The translations under genes and the position numbers were made by a program. Source: Catalinimonas alkaloidigena (GTDB lineage: Bacteria > Bacteroidota > Bacteroidia > Cytophagales > Flexibacteraceae). Taken from it: DNA of 64,000 bases. The notes under the pieces are model-generated. The model had not been told where the DNA came from. It saw only the letters and a list, made by a program, of their open reading frames with translations, and made no database searches. Positions 19,138 to 26,937 of this stretch are shown here, in pieces; position 1 is the stretch's first letter; each line of letters opens with the position of its first letter. The stretch covers positions 124,001 through 188,000 of the forward strand of contig NZ_FNFO01000004.1 in assembly GCF_900100765.1 (NCBI RefSeq), written 5' to 3'.

Positions 19138-20094
19138 TCATGACGGTTGCCGCCAGCGCAAATTTTCCAGGGAAGGCCAGTGGCTAGTGCTGTCGGGCAA
19201 TCGGATTTGTAGCCCTTCGAATTGCCGAATGGAATAAGGACTCTCACCGATTTCCCGGAATCCGGCGGCCAGCCGAACGCGGTACGCATCGTCGATCCAG
19301 AACAGCCCTCGGTCGAACGCCCGGTGCAGCGTAGGCGTTAACGTCAAGCCGTTGGTCAGGGTATCGTCGTGCGTCTCACGGAATGGTACAATGTGGCAGG
19401 CATCGACCAGTTGAACATCGGCCGTGGCTTCTACCCGTAAACCCGACACACAACAGGCATAGCCGTACAGTTTGGGCACCTCCCGCTTAAAGACACCACT
19501 TCGTACAAACACTTCTTCTTCGTAAGTAATCGGGTCAAGGTCTCTGGCCAGTGCCTCGAACTGGGTTCGGTACGCGACCGGATCGTCTGCCGCCATGTGG
19601 TGCGCCAGTTGGGTCAGGTAAGTGGTGGTACCGTTCAGGGTCTTCTGCGGAAAATAGGCCTCCAGCAACGTCAGGCGGAGCACCTCCCGCGCCGCCGAAT
19701 CCTGCATCAACAGGGCTAGCTCCGGTTCCAGTTGTACGTAAGCGACGGTATCCAGCAGGTTAGCAAAGCTGCGAATCGAATGGGAGGTTGTCAGCGCCAC
19801 GCGCATGCCGGGTTGTTCTACCAGCCGCCAGTAGCCTCGTTTTTCTTTACTGAGATGGTAGAAAGGCAGTGAAAAGTTGGCGGTGTTCGCCGTATCGACC
19901 AGCTGCCGCCAGTAATCTTTGAACGTCGAAACCAGTTCCGCCGTAATGTACACCCTGCCATCTCTGATGCGCCCCGCCTCCACTTCGTGCAACACACTGA
20001 GGAGCAACACCGGCTTGTGCGGCGCTTTTCCGTAACGGGTCGTACCACGATTCAGCTTCTGAAATGCGTGTTGATAATAAGCAAGGGAACGCAA
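19138..20094 (-). CDS. HNH endonuclease with phosphorothioate-DNA-binding-like N-terminus (solo restriction enzyme)
   Basis: 318 residues. The start is probably TTG at 20094, as no in-frame ATG precedes the conserved N-terminus. The first ~150 residues resemble the DNA sulfur-binding domain of ScoMcrA/SprMcrA-type enzymes: KAPHKPVLLLSVLHEVEAGRI, VYITAELVSTFKDYWRQLV, FSLPFYHLSKEKRGYWRLVEQPG. The C-terminal half is an HNH nuclease: CCVSGLR, then DACHIVPF (first His), LTNGLTLTPTLHRAFDRGLFWIDD (Asn and second His). Relatives cleave DNA carrying phosphorothioate (and sometimes methyl) marks and so restrict modified foreign DNA. No dnd or ssp modification genes are adjacent, consistent with a stand-alone modification-dependent enzyme. 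Family assignment is from memory of motifs. Confidence 0.8.
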   Translation of the reverse strand: MRSLAYYQHAFQKLNRGTTRYGKAPHKPVLLLSVLHEVEAGRIRDGRVYITAELVSTFKDYWRQLVDTANTANFSLPFYHLSKEKRGYWRLVEQPGMRVALTTSHSIRSFANLLDTVAYVQLEPELALLMQDSAAREVLRLTLLEAYFPQKTLNGTTTYLTQLAHHMAADDPVAYRTQFEALARDLDPITYEEEVFVRSGVFKREVPKLYGYACCVSGLRVEATADVQLVDACHIVPFRETHDDTLTNGLTLTPTLHRAFDRGLFWIDDAYRVRLAAGFREIGESPYSIRQFEGLQIRLPDSTSHWPSLENLRWRQPS

Positions 20095-20276
20095 GCGCTG
20101 ACAGGTTTCGGTTGGATGAATGCCATCAAAGATAAAAGTAAAGCCCTAAACCCCAACGTGTTGCCGTACACACGTCATTCCTCCCCTTTCCACACAGCGT
20201 AAGGTTTTGAGCGGAGTGCCTTTTTTGTTTTCCGACCGAGGTAACATCTTGGCGACCCTGATTCCACTTGCTCTGC

Positions 20277-20888
20277 ATGAACGCTGTTAAACACGCCGAA
20301 CTTTCTGTCCACCGCCGGGGAGGCCACCGCGACGATTACTATCCGCTGCACGATTTTATGGACAGTACCAAGGAGTTGTGCAGCGACAACCGGCACCGGA
20401 TTTTGCACACGCTGTGGGGCATCAAACGCGTGATCATTCCCATTTTCGGGCATACGCTGACCAACGCCGACGGCAAGCGGATCAACGTCAAAGACCTTTG
20501 TGAACAGGACCACGTGTTGCCCGACTACCGCAATCGCTTTATCCCTACGCTGGCCGACTTTGCCGAAGCCGTAGAAGCCAATCCGGATGACGCCCACCGG
20601 CTGCAGACGTTCTTCAACGCGTATCAGCACGACGAACCGCTGCGCGATCTGCTGCTGTCGCCCCTTTCGCAAACGGGACGCCTTAAATCGCTCTGGTTCA
20701 CCCACAACAGCTGGTTTCTGAACGAGATTGTCCCACGCGTGCTGAACCGTCCGCCCCGGTTTCAGGAGTTCAGCCTTTCGCCGGCCGATTTCTTCCGCCG
20801 GATGCGCTTCGAACCGTGGATGGACAACGGCCACGGGGTGCCGCCCAGCGCTCAGCAAACCCTCTCTTTACTTCACCCTTCTTCCTGA
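20277..20888 (+). CDS. DUF6915-like hypothetical protein
   Basis: 203 residues from ATG 20277; an in-frame start three codons upstream is also possible. The N-terminal ~110 residues resemble the DUF6915 family: HAELSVHRRGGHRDDYYPLHDFMDSTKE, RHRILHTLWGIKRVIIPIFGHTLTNADGK, VKDLCEQDHVLPDYRNRFIPTLADF. Histidines and acidic residues are well spaced, but I know of no demonstrated activity. A C-terminal ~90-residue extension is unrecognised. Its stop is 1 nt before the next ATG, so the two genes are almost certainly co-transcribed. Confidence 0.72.
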   Translation: MNAVKHAELSVHRRGGHRDDYYPLHDFMDSTKELCSDNRHRILHTLWGIKRVIIPIFGHTLTNADGKRINVKDLCEQDHVLPDYRNRFIPTLADFAEAVEANPDDAHRLQTFFNAYQHDEPLRDLLLSPLSQTGRLKSLWFTHNSWFLNEIVPRVLNRPPRFQEFSLSPADFFRRMRFEPWMDNGHGVPPSAQQTLSLLHPSS

Positions 20889-20889
20889 T

Positions 20890-21882
20890 ATGGCAACCTT
20901 TGGACTACACAAACGCTGGTTTTTCTATACCGACGAATGGTACGTAACCGACCACACCCTGGCCGGATGCGTCGGACAGTACGCTACGCAGGCCGAAGCC
21001 CAGGCGCAGCAACGCATCTACGACCGGCAGGCCCTGAAAAACATGGGGAGTGGGGACTATCTGCGCGACCTGGCCGGTTTTTTCGAAAGCAACGGGCAGG
21101 AAGTGCAACAGCAGTTGGTCCTGTTTGCCCGCAGCCAGGGATGGGAGGACCACTTGCGCGAGCATACCTACCACAACAGCGATAAAACGTATTTTGAGCT
21201 TTCGCTTCCCGCGGATGCAACCGACGCGCAACTGGACACGGTGCTGGACATCACGGGGGCGTCGTTTCACGTCGTCGTCGAGTATAAAGCAGTAAAATCG
21301 TATGCCTACATCCGGTGGAACTACGACTTCTGGGGCAAGAAAGCGTTCGCGATGCTGAAGACAGAAGGGCAGCTGGATTCCCGTTCTCCGTACATTGCCG
21401 GCCAGCCGCGAAAAGGCTATTACCTGATTCATAAGCCCCTCAAAAGACGCAAAACGGCGAAGTTCCCTTCGGTCGAAGCGGCCTGGCAGGAGGCCCTGGC
21501 GACGTTTCTGCGACTCCGCGACGCCCTCCCCGACTCTACGTTTCTGGGAAAGCATTACGTAGAAGACTGGTCGGACGAGGTGGTTTTCCTGATGGCGTAC
21601 CTGGCCCACTGCCAAAGCCTGACGCTCACCCACGAAGTCGTCACCCCTGTGAATCAGAAAACCATCCAGTCGAAACTCCGGAAGCTGAAGTCGAACCGCT
21701 TCCTGACCGAAGGCATGAAATTCTTTCAACTCGAGTGGCCCGCCCCGGCCGCCGTCACGCCCGAAGAACTGCAGGGGCTGATCGAGTTACTGCGCGTCAA
21801 GCCGTTCGAGGTCATTCCAATGGTCAGCGAAGTCAATGGACAGGAAATTCGCGAGTACAATCCGGAATCCACCACGTTCTGA
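20890..21882 (+). CDS. Hypothetical protein, co-transcribed with the DUF6915-like gene
   Basis: 330 residues, no signal peptide or membrane helix, so cytoplasmic. The N-terminus (LHKRWFFYTDEWYVTDH) and several aromatic-rich stretches (SYAYIRWNYDFWGKKAFAML) suggest a globular alpha/beta fold. The region about 235-285 (LTHEVVTPVNQKTIQSKLRKLKSNRFL) could be a helix-turn-helix. No catalytic signature recognised. It starts 1 nt after the upstream stop, implying a two-gene operon. No function assigned. Confidence 0.7.
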   Translation: MATFGLHKRWFFYTDEWYVTDHTLAGCVGQYATQAEAQAQQRIYDRQALKNMGSGDYLRDLAGFFESNGQEVQQQLVLFARSQGWEDHLREHTYHNSDKTYFELSLPADATDAQLDTVLDITGASFHVVVEYKAVKSYAYIRWNYDFWGKKAFAMLKTEGQLDSRSPYIAGQPRKGYYLIHKPLKRRKTAKFPSVEAAWQEALATFLRLRDALPDSTFLGKHYVEDWSDEVVFLMAYLAHCQSLTLTHEVVTPVNQKTIQSKLRKLKSNRFLTEGMKFFQLEWPAPAAVTPEELQGLIELLRVKPFEVIPMVSEVNGQEIREYNPESTTF

Positions 21883-21999
21883 CCAGCGTCAAACGTCCCT
21901 AGCTCTTCCAGGGTATAGTTTCATTTGCCGGACAACGTTTGCCGCGGGCATCCACCCGATTGCCGCCCGCTCGATAGAGGAGATCCGCCCAAGAGTAAT

Positions 22000-22007
22000 T
22001 ATCTTTG
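22000..22007 (+). promoter_or_regulatory. Candidate -7 box upstream of the 22080 gene
   Basis: TATCTTTG, a perfect TAnnTTTG, 72 nt before ATG 22080. No convincing -33 TTTG. Confidence 0.38.
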
Positions 22008-22079
22008 TATAGCTTCGCAAGGAGCCACTTTTACGGCTTCTGGACCGCTACTTACTCGCCCGCAAACGCTAACTTTCCC

Positions 22080-22484
22080 ATGCCACTCCCCACCGAAGAG
22101 GAACTCGACCGCTACTACCTCCTCAAGCAACAAGGCCACAGCTACCGCGAAATCCGCGAACGCATGTACGCGCAAGGACACGAAGAGGACGTGGTGAAAG
22201 CCGTGATCGAACTGATCGACGAGTGGGAGTTGGAGGACGTTGAGGCGCAACAGCAGCGGCGGCAGACGCTTCTTTCGATCGTGATCGGCGGGATTCTACT
22301 CGTCGCAGGCGTGGCACTGGCCATCGGCACCTACCGGCGGGGCTACAAGCAGTTTGTGGTGGCCGTAGGGATGCTGACCATCGGCATTGGCATGTTTCTG
22401 CGTGGTCTGAATCGCCGCTCCAAAGGCCCCCATGCCGTCCGGAAAGACCGCCGCTCGGCGTTCATCCGCAACTGGGGGCGGTGA
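22080..22484 (+). CDS. Small hypothetical membrane protein
   Basis: 134 residues from ATG 22080 (MPLPTEEELDRYYLLKQQGHSYREI). A soluble helical N-terminal half (about 1-58) with a helix-turn-helix-like rhythm (LLKQQGHSYREIRERMYAQGHEEDVVKAVIELIDEW) precedes two TM helices (about 64-84 and 90-110). The tail is strongly basic (RRSKGPHAVRKDRRS). This resembles small Bacteroidota membrane proteins with an N-terminal recruiting helix, but I recognise no named family. Function unknown. Confidence 0.65.
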   Translation: MPLPTEEELDRYYLLKQQGHSYREIRERMYAQGHEEDVVKAVIELIDEWELEDVEAQQQRRQTLLSIVIGGILLVAGVALAIGTYRRGYKQFVVAVGMLTIGIGMFLRGLNRRSKGPHAVRKDRRSAFIRNWGR

Positions 22485-22592
22485 CCCCGGGCAACCGGAA
22501 GCGGGCATCCGCACCGCCTCTTCCTGCGCTCGCATCGGCACAAACCCGCCCTCGTTTTCCAAACCATCAGCGCTCACGGCTGTTCTGTTCCT

Positions 22593-23462
22593 ATGAAGAA
22601 AGGAATTATTGTGGGCGGTTGCCTGGTGCTCGTCCTCCTGCTCCTCGGGCTGTTTGGGAAATCCATGCTGCAAAGCCTCGCTCCGGAAATTAAAGACGTT
22701 ACGCACGTTTCAGGGACGGCCGTTTATGACAAGGCGTACGAGCGCTTGACGTTCGTTATGGAGAACCACCTGATGGTGCCGATCCATTTCGACAGTGTCT
22801 TCGTTGATTCGTACGCCGACGGACAGAAAGTAGTCACCATTCGTCGCGAGCGCGATTTCCGGCTGGGGGCACTGGCCACCGACACGGTCAGCTACGAAGC
22901 CACAATTGACCAGCAGGACTTGCTCGACATCCTTCAGGAGGCGGAAGCGAACGATCAGGATTCCATCGACCTGCACCACACGGGCGTGTTGTATTACCAC
23001 TTGCTCGGCACAAGCCTGGAAATTCCGATAGATGTCACCACCAAGATCAAGGCCTACCGCCTGCCCAAGTTCCGGGTGAAAGAGGTAACGTGGGATCGTT
23101 TTCTGGCGCTGAAAGGCGATTTGCACCTCAACGTATGGAACCGCACCGAGTTTGCCTTTACGGTGCAGCGCGTGGATCTGCACATCCGCGTGCAGGACAA
23201 CGCCCTCGAAACCGACATTCGGAAGGAGGTTGACTTTTCGATTCCGGCGCATGACAGCACTGACGTCACGGTCCCGTTCGATTTCGACATCAACCTGTTG
23301 AAAACCCTCGGTGAAGTGGTGAAGGAGGGCTTACGCTGGGAGTACGAACTGCAGGGAGAAGTGGAAATTGTGGTGCCGCGCCACGACGGCGAACCAGGCG
23401 ATACGATCCCCATCGACCTCTATACCAAAGACCGATTGCCGCCCCTGGTTGGAAAGAAATAA
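22593..23462 (+). CDS. LEA2/WHy-like periplasmic or anchored protein
   Basis: 289 residues. An N-terminal signal anchor (GIIVGGCLVLVLLLLGLFGKSML) is followed by two LEA type 2-like beta-sandwich units. Unit 1 (about 30-145) ends in LLGTSLEIPIDVTTKIKAY. Unit 2 (about 150-275) contains GDLHLNVWNRTEFAFTVQRVDLHIRV and FDFDINLLKTLGEVVKEGLRWEYELQGEVEIVV. LEA2 domains occur in stress- and envelope-associated proteins with no defined enzyme role. Convergent with the next gene; only 2 nt separate the stop codons. Confidence 0.65.
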   Translation: MKKGIIVGGCLVLVLLLLGLFGKSMLQSLAPEIKDVTHVSGTAVYDKAYERLTFVMENHLMVPIHFDSVFVDSYADGQKVVTIRRERDFRLGALATDTVSYEATIDQQDLLDILQEAEANDQDSIDLHHTGVLYYHLLGTSLEIPIDVTTKIKAYRLPKFRVKEVTWDRFLALKGDLHLNVWNRTEFAFTVQRVDLHIRVQDNALETDIRKEVDFSIPAHDSTDVTVPFDFDINLLKTLGEVVKEGLRWEYELQGEVEIVVPRHDGEPGDTIPIDLYTKDRLPPLVGKK

Positions 23463-23464
23463 CC

Positions 23465-23998
23465 TCAAAACCGCGCGGTACTGCCGATGCTCATCACCCA
23501 GACGATGTTGCCCTGGGTATCGTTTTGCAGCATCGGACCGGTATGAAACGCGAGCCACGGTAACGGCCGGATCACCAGCTCCGGCTTGACGGTGTAGCCC
23601 ACGCCCCACTCCCGCTCCGTCTCGCCTGCATCATAGTAGGGCGTTATTTGAAAAAATCGCTGTGCCATAAACGTGAAGTGCCGCACGTACGTCCCGACGC
23701 CCAACTGTACCGACACCGGCGAACGCGGGGCCAGCACGGCATACAATGTGGCCTCGCCACTGAAGGCATAGGCACTTGAACTGCGTCCCGGAAAGTAGAG
23801 CGCACGTCCCCCCACACCGCCGTACAGGTGGTCGATGAACCGATGCTGGTATTCGGCCGACACGCTGGTCCCGTACAGATCGCCGGAGCCTGTAAAAGCA
23901 AGCCCCACATCCGTGCGGAGTCCGTGAGTCAACGTGGGCTGCGCCCGCAGGATCGTCAGCGGGAGCAGCATCGCAACAAGTAGAAAGGAACGTATCAT
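23465..23998 (-). CDS. Hypothetical outer-membrane beta-barrel-like protein
   Basis: 177 residues from ATG 23998, which begins a clear signal peptide (MIRSFLLVAMLLPLTILRAQ). The mature part alternates Gly/aromatic strands (TDVGLAFTGSGDLYGTSVSAEYQHRFIDHLYGGVGGRALYFPGR, SAYAFSGEATLYAVL, VSVQLGVGTYVRHFTFM, LAFHTGPMLQND) and ends in aromatic Phe (GSTARF). This is the pattern of a small outer-membrane barrel of about eight strands. No family name can be given. Confidence 0.68.
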   Translation of the reverse strand: MIRSFLLVAMLLPLTILRAQPTLTHGLRTDVGLAFTGSGDLYGTSVSAEYQHRFIDHLYGGVGGRALYFPGRSSSAYAFSGEATLYAVLAPRSPVSVQLGVGTYVRHFTFMAQRFFQITPYYDAGETEREWGVGYTVKPELVIRPLPWLAFHTGPMLQNDTQGNIVWVMSIGSTARF

Positions 23999-24151
23999 AC
24001 CGTAACGAACGTAAAACGGCCACGGAAAGATAAAAGTGGACACCGCTATTTTCATTGTCCGGTGCCCGAAAGTCCGGGTTGACGCCCGCCGGCCTGTCCC
24101 AGACTGGCACAACAAGCCGGCACCCCTTACCTTCGTGTCGGTCACGCCCTG

Positions 24152-24967
24152 ATGCTTATGCCTTACTTCCTCTGCCTTACCTGCGGCACGCAACACGCCG
24201 CCTCCGATGCGCCGCCGGCCCAGTGCCTCATCTGCGAAGACGAACGCCAGTACGTCGGTCACCAGGGGCAACAGTGGACTACGCTTGACGCCCTGCAGCA
24301 AACGCACCGGAACCGTATGGAAGAAGTAGAACCGCACCTGACCGGCATCGGTACGGAACCCGGCTTTGCCATCGGACAGCGGGCGCTGCTGGTACAAACA
24401 CCCGCCGGCAACCTCCTGTGGGACTGCATTTCGCTACTTGACGACAACACCATCCGGGCGGTACAGGCGCTCGGCGGTGTGCAGGCCATTGCCATTTCCC
24501 ATCCGCATTACTATGCAAGTATGGTCGCGTGGAGCGAAGCGTTCGACCGTGCGCCCATCTACCTGCACGCGGCCGACCGGTCGTGGGTGATGCGCCCGCA
24601 TCCCAGCATCCGTTTCTGGGAAGGCGAAACCCTGGCACTGTGGGACACGCTGACGCTGATCCGCTGTGGGGGCCACTTCGAAGGCGGTACCGTACTGCAT
24701 TGGCCCCACGGCGCCAACAAACAAGGCGCACTGCTGACCGGCGATATCATCCAGGTGGTACAAGACCGGCGCTTCGTGAGTTTTATGCGCAGTTACCCCA
24801 ACCTGATTCCCCTGCCCGCGTCGGCGGTACGACACATCGTCGCGGCGGTAGAACCGTTCGCTTTCGACCGGATTTACGGGGCGTGGTGGCCCGCCCTTGT
24901 CGCCCGCGAGGCCAAAACCGCGGTACGCCGATCGGCCGCGCGGTACATTCACGCCCTTCAGGACTGA
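24152..24967 (+). CDS. Metallo-beta-lactamase-fold hydrolase with N-terminal zinc ribbon
   Basis: 271 residues. The N-terminus has a putative zinc ribbon, C8-x2-C11 ... C25-x2-C28 (CLTC, CLIC). The MBL domain follows with SHPHYYASM in place of the HxHxDH site, GGHFEGGTVLHW and LLTGDIIQV, giving a reduced set of metal ligands as in many Bacteroidota and Proteobacteria MBL proteins of this length. Substrate unknown. The downstream DNA alkylation repair gene starts 4 nt after the stop, so the two form an operon. The ATG at 24158 is an equally plausible start. Confidence 0.87.
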   Translation: MLMPYFLCLTCGTQHAASDAPPAQCLICEDERQYVGHQGQQWTTLDALQQTHRNRMEEVEPHLTGIGTEPGFAIGQRALLVQTPAGNLLWDCISLLDDNTIRAVQALGGVQAIAISHPHYYASMVAWSEAFDRAPIYLHAADRSWVMRPHPSIRFWEGETLALWDTLTLIRCGGHFEGGTVLHWPHGANKQGALLTGDIIQVVQDRRFVSFMRSYPNLIPLPASAVRHIVAAVEPFAFDRIYGAWWPALVAREAKTAVRRSAARYIHALQD

Positions 24968-24971
24968 CGCC

Positions 24972-25673
24972 ATGCTTACAACTGTTCAGGCACGTTTGGA
25001 ACAAGCGAGTAATCCGTCGGACGCGCTGTTTCTGCAACGCTATTTCAAAACCGGCCCCGGCGAATACGGCGAAGGCGACCGGTTTCGGGGCATCCGGATG
25101 CCGCCCCTTCGGGCACTGGCCCGCGAGTTTCGGACGTTGCCGCTGCCGGAGGTCGAGCGCTTGCTCCGTTCGCCGTTTCACGAAGACCGGATGCTGGCGC
25201 TTCTGATGCTGGTGCTGCATTTTTCCAAAGGCGCACCCCCTACACAAGCGACGGTGTACCAACTTTACCTCCGCGCTACGGCCCACATCAACAACTGGGA
25301 TTTGGTCGACAATTCGGCCCCTGCCATCGTTGGCGGTTATCTGTACGACAAAGACCGCGCACCCCTGTACACCCTTGCCCGGTCGGCCAGCCTCTGGGAA
25401 CGACGCATCGCCCTCGTCGCTACGTTCTACTTTTTGCGAAAGGGAGAGTTCCGCGACTCGTTGCAACTGGTCGAATTACTACTAACCGACCGGCACGACC
25501 TGATTCATAAGGCGATGGGCTGGGTGCTCCGCGAAATCGGAAAACGCAATCAGGAGGCGGAAGAAGAATTCCTTCGCGCACAGTACCGGCGCCTCCCCCG
25601 CACCACGCTCCGTTACGCCATCGAGCGATTTCCTGAGCCACTCCGGCAAGCGTACCTGAAAGGACGCGTGTAA
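24972..25673 (+). CDS. DNA alkylation repair protein (AlkD-like HEAT fold)
   Basis: 233 residues from ATG 24972. All-helical AlkD/AlkC-like protein with RYFKTGPGEYGEGDRFRGIRMPPLRALAREF, LLRSPFHEDRMLALLMLV, HINNWDLVDNSAPAIVGGYL, LWERRIALVATFYFLRKGEF and HDLIHKAMGWVLREIGKRNQ. The W and D in INNWDLVD and the WERR/R segment match the DNA-lesion-binding face known in AlkD. The family excises N3/N7-alkylated purines by a non-flipping mechanism. Translationally linked to the upstream MBL gene. Confidence 0.92.
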   Translation: MLTTVQARLEQASNPSDALFLQRYFKTGPGEYGEGDRFRGIRMPPLRALAREFRTLPLPEVERLLRSPFHEDRMLALLMLVLHFSKGAPPTQATVYQLYLRATAHINNWDLVDNSAPAIVGGYLYDKDRAPLYTLARSASLWERRIALVATFYFLRKGEFRDSLQLVELLLTDRHDLIHKAMGWVLREIGKRNQEAEEEFLRAQYRRLPRTTLRYAIERFPEPLRQAYLKGRV

Positions 25674-25852
25674 GGTTTAGCGTTTTTCTTCACCAGAATC
25701 GGTCTGTTCCAACTCACACGCCGCCTGAATAATAATTCGAATAGTAACTTGTGTATTCAGGATATTATCATTCAATATTCAACCTTTATCGATCCTTTCC
25801 GTTTTATAAACGGACAACTCGTCATCACACAATCACATAAATTTTCATTTAT

Positions 25853-26743
25853 ATGAATTTCTTTGAGAAAACATCTCCGCAGGGAGAAACTATAAATATT
25901 GCGTACGAAGACTACGGACAAGGCCAACCGGTGGTCCTGATTCACGGATGGCCGCTAAGCCAGCGCATGTGGGAATACCAACGCTTTCCATTGGTAGAAG
26001 CGGGTTACCGCGTGATCTCGTACGACCGCCGCGGCTTCGGCGACTCGTCCAAACCCTGGAACGGTTACGACTACGATTCGCTCACAAGCGATTTAAAAGA
26101 CCTGCTCGATCACCTCGACTTACAGAACGTCGTGCTGGTCGGCTTTTCGATGGGCGGCGGCGAAGTAGCCCGTTATTTTAAGAATTACGGTGGCGAACGC
26201 ATCGCAAAAGCGGTATTGATCAGCGCCGTGACGCCGTTTATGGCCCGTACGGACGACAACCCCAACGGCGTGAAACAGGAGGTATTCGACGAAATAATGC
26301 AGGGCCTGAAAGAAGACCGCCTCGGGTTTCTGGAAGACTTTGGAAAGCAGTTTTTTGGCGTCAACATGCTGAGCAAACCCATTAGCCAGGCCTCGATGAA
26401 CTTTTACCTAACTCTGGAAGGCCTGGCGTCCCCACGTGCCACCCGCAAGTGCGCCAAAGCCTTTGCCCAGACGGATTTCCGGCATGACGTGCAACAAATC
26501 AACGTACCCACGCTGATCGTACACGGCAGTAGCGATAAGACGGTGCCCATCGAAACGAGCGGTGACCAGGCGGCGAAACTGATTCCGGATAACCACTATC
26601 GGGTATTCGAGGGAGCGCCTCATGGCCTGTTCTTTACCCACAAAACCGAATTGAACAACGCACTGATGGAGTTCTTAGGCCACCCTGTCGCCAGCACGTC
26701 GGCAAGTCGCGTGGACGAACCCTCTTCTGCCATTCAGATTTGA
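25853..26743 (+). CDS. Alpha/beta hydrolase, non-heme chloroperoxidase-like
   Basis: 296 residues. The alpha/beta hydrolase core has the oxyanion region HGWPLS, nucleophile elbow GFSMGGGE (catalytic Ser), SSDKTVP (Asp) and APHGLFF (His). SYDRRGFGDSSKPW and DLKDLLDHLDLQNVVLVG are typical of cofactor-free haloperoxidase/esterase relatives. Cytoplasmic, no signal peptide. A C-terminal ~25-residue Ser-rich tail exceeds the usual length. The AT-rich upstream stretch 25700-25850 probably carries its promoter. Physiological substrate unknown. Confidence 0.9.
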   Translation: MNFFEKTSPQGETINIAYEDYGQGQPVVLIHGWPLSQRMWEYQRFPLVEAGYRVISYDRRGFGDSSKPWNGYDYDSLTSDLKDLLDHLDLQNVVLVGFSMGGGEVARYFKNYGGERIAKAVLISAVTPFMARTDDNPNGVKQEVFDEIMQGLKEDRLGFLEDFGKQFFGVNMLSKPISQASMNFYLTLEGLASPRATRKCAKAFAQTDFRHDVQQINVPTLIVHGSSDKTVPIETSGDQAAKLIPDNHYRVFEGAPHGLFFTHKTELNNALMEFLGHPVASTSASRVDEPSSAIQI

Positions 26744-26767
26744 CATTTCGTAACATCTAGGTAACTG

Positions 26768-26798
26768 CAAAAGGTCGGGGAAACGCTCCGGCCTTTTG
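26768..26798 (+). terminator. Hairpin terminator after the alpha/beta hydrolase
   Basis: CAAAAGGTCGG (26768-26778) pairs with CCGGCCTTTTG (26788-26798), 11 bp with one G-U wobble and a 9-nt loop. It begins 25 nt after the stop. No long T-run follows. Confidence 0.6.
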
Positions 26799-26937
26799 TG
26801 GTTTCAGGCGCGGCATGAAGCAACGTGACCGGGTTGGTCGCCCGCCGTGCCCCATTCGTTTCCCGGATTTCCCGCCACGGCATTTTTCTCCTGTTTTTCA
26901 ATTGGATCGCATACGAGGTTTTGGTAACTCGCCTCGG

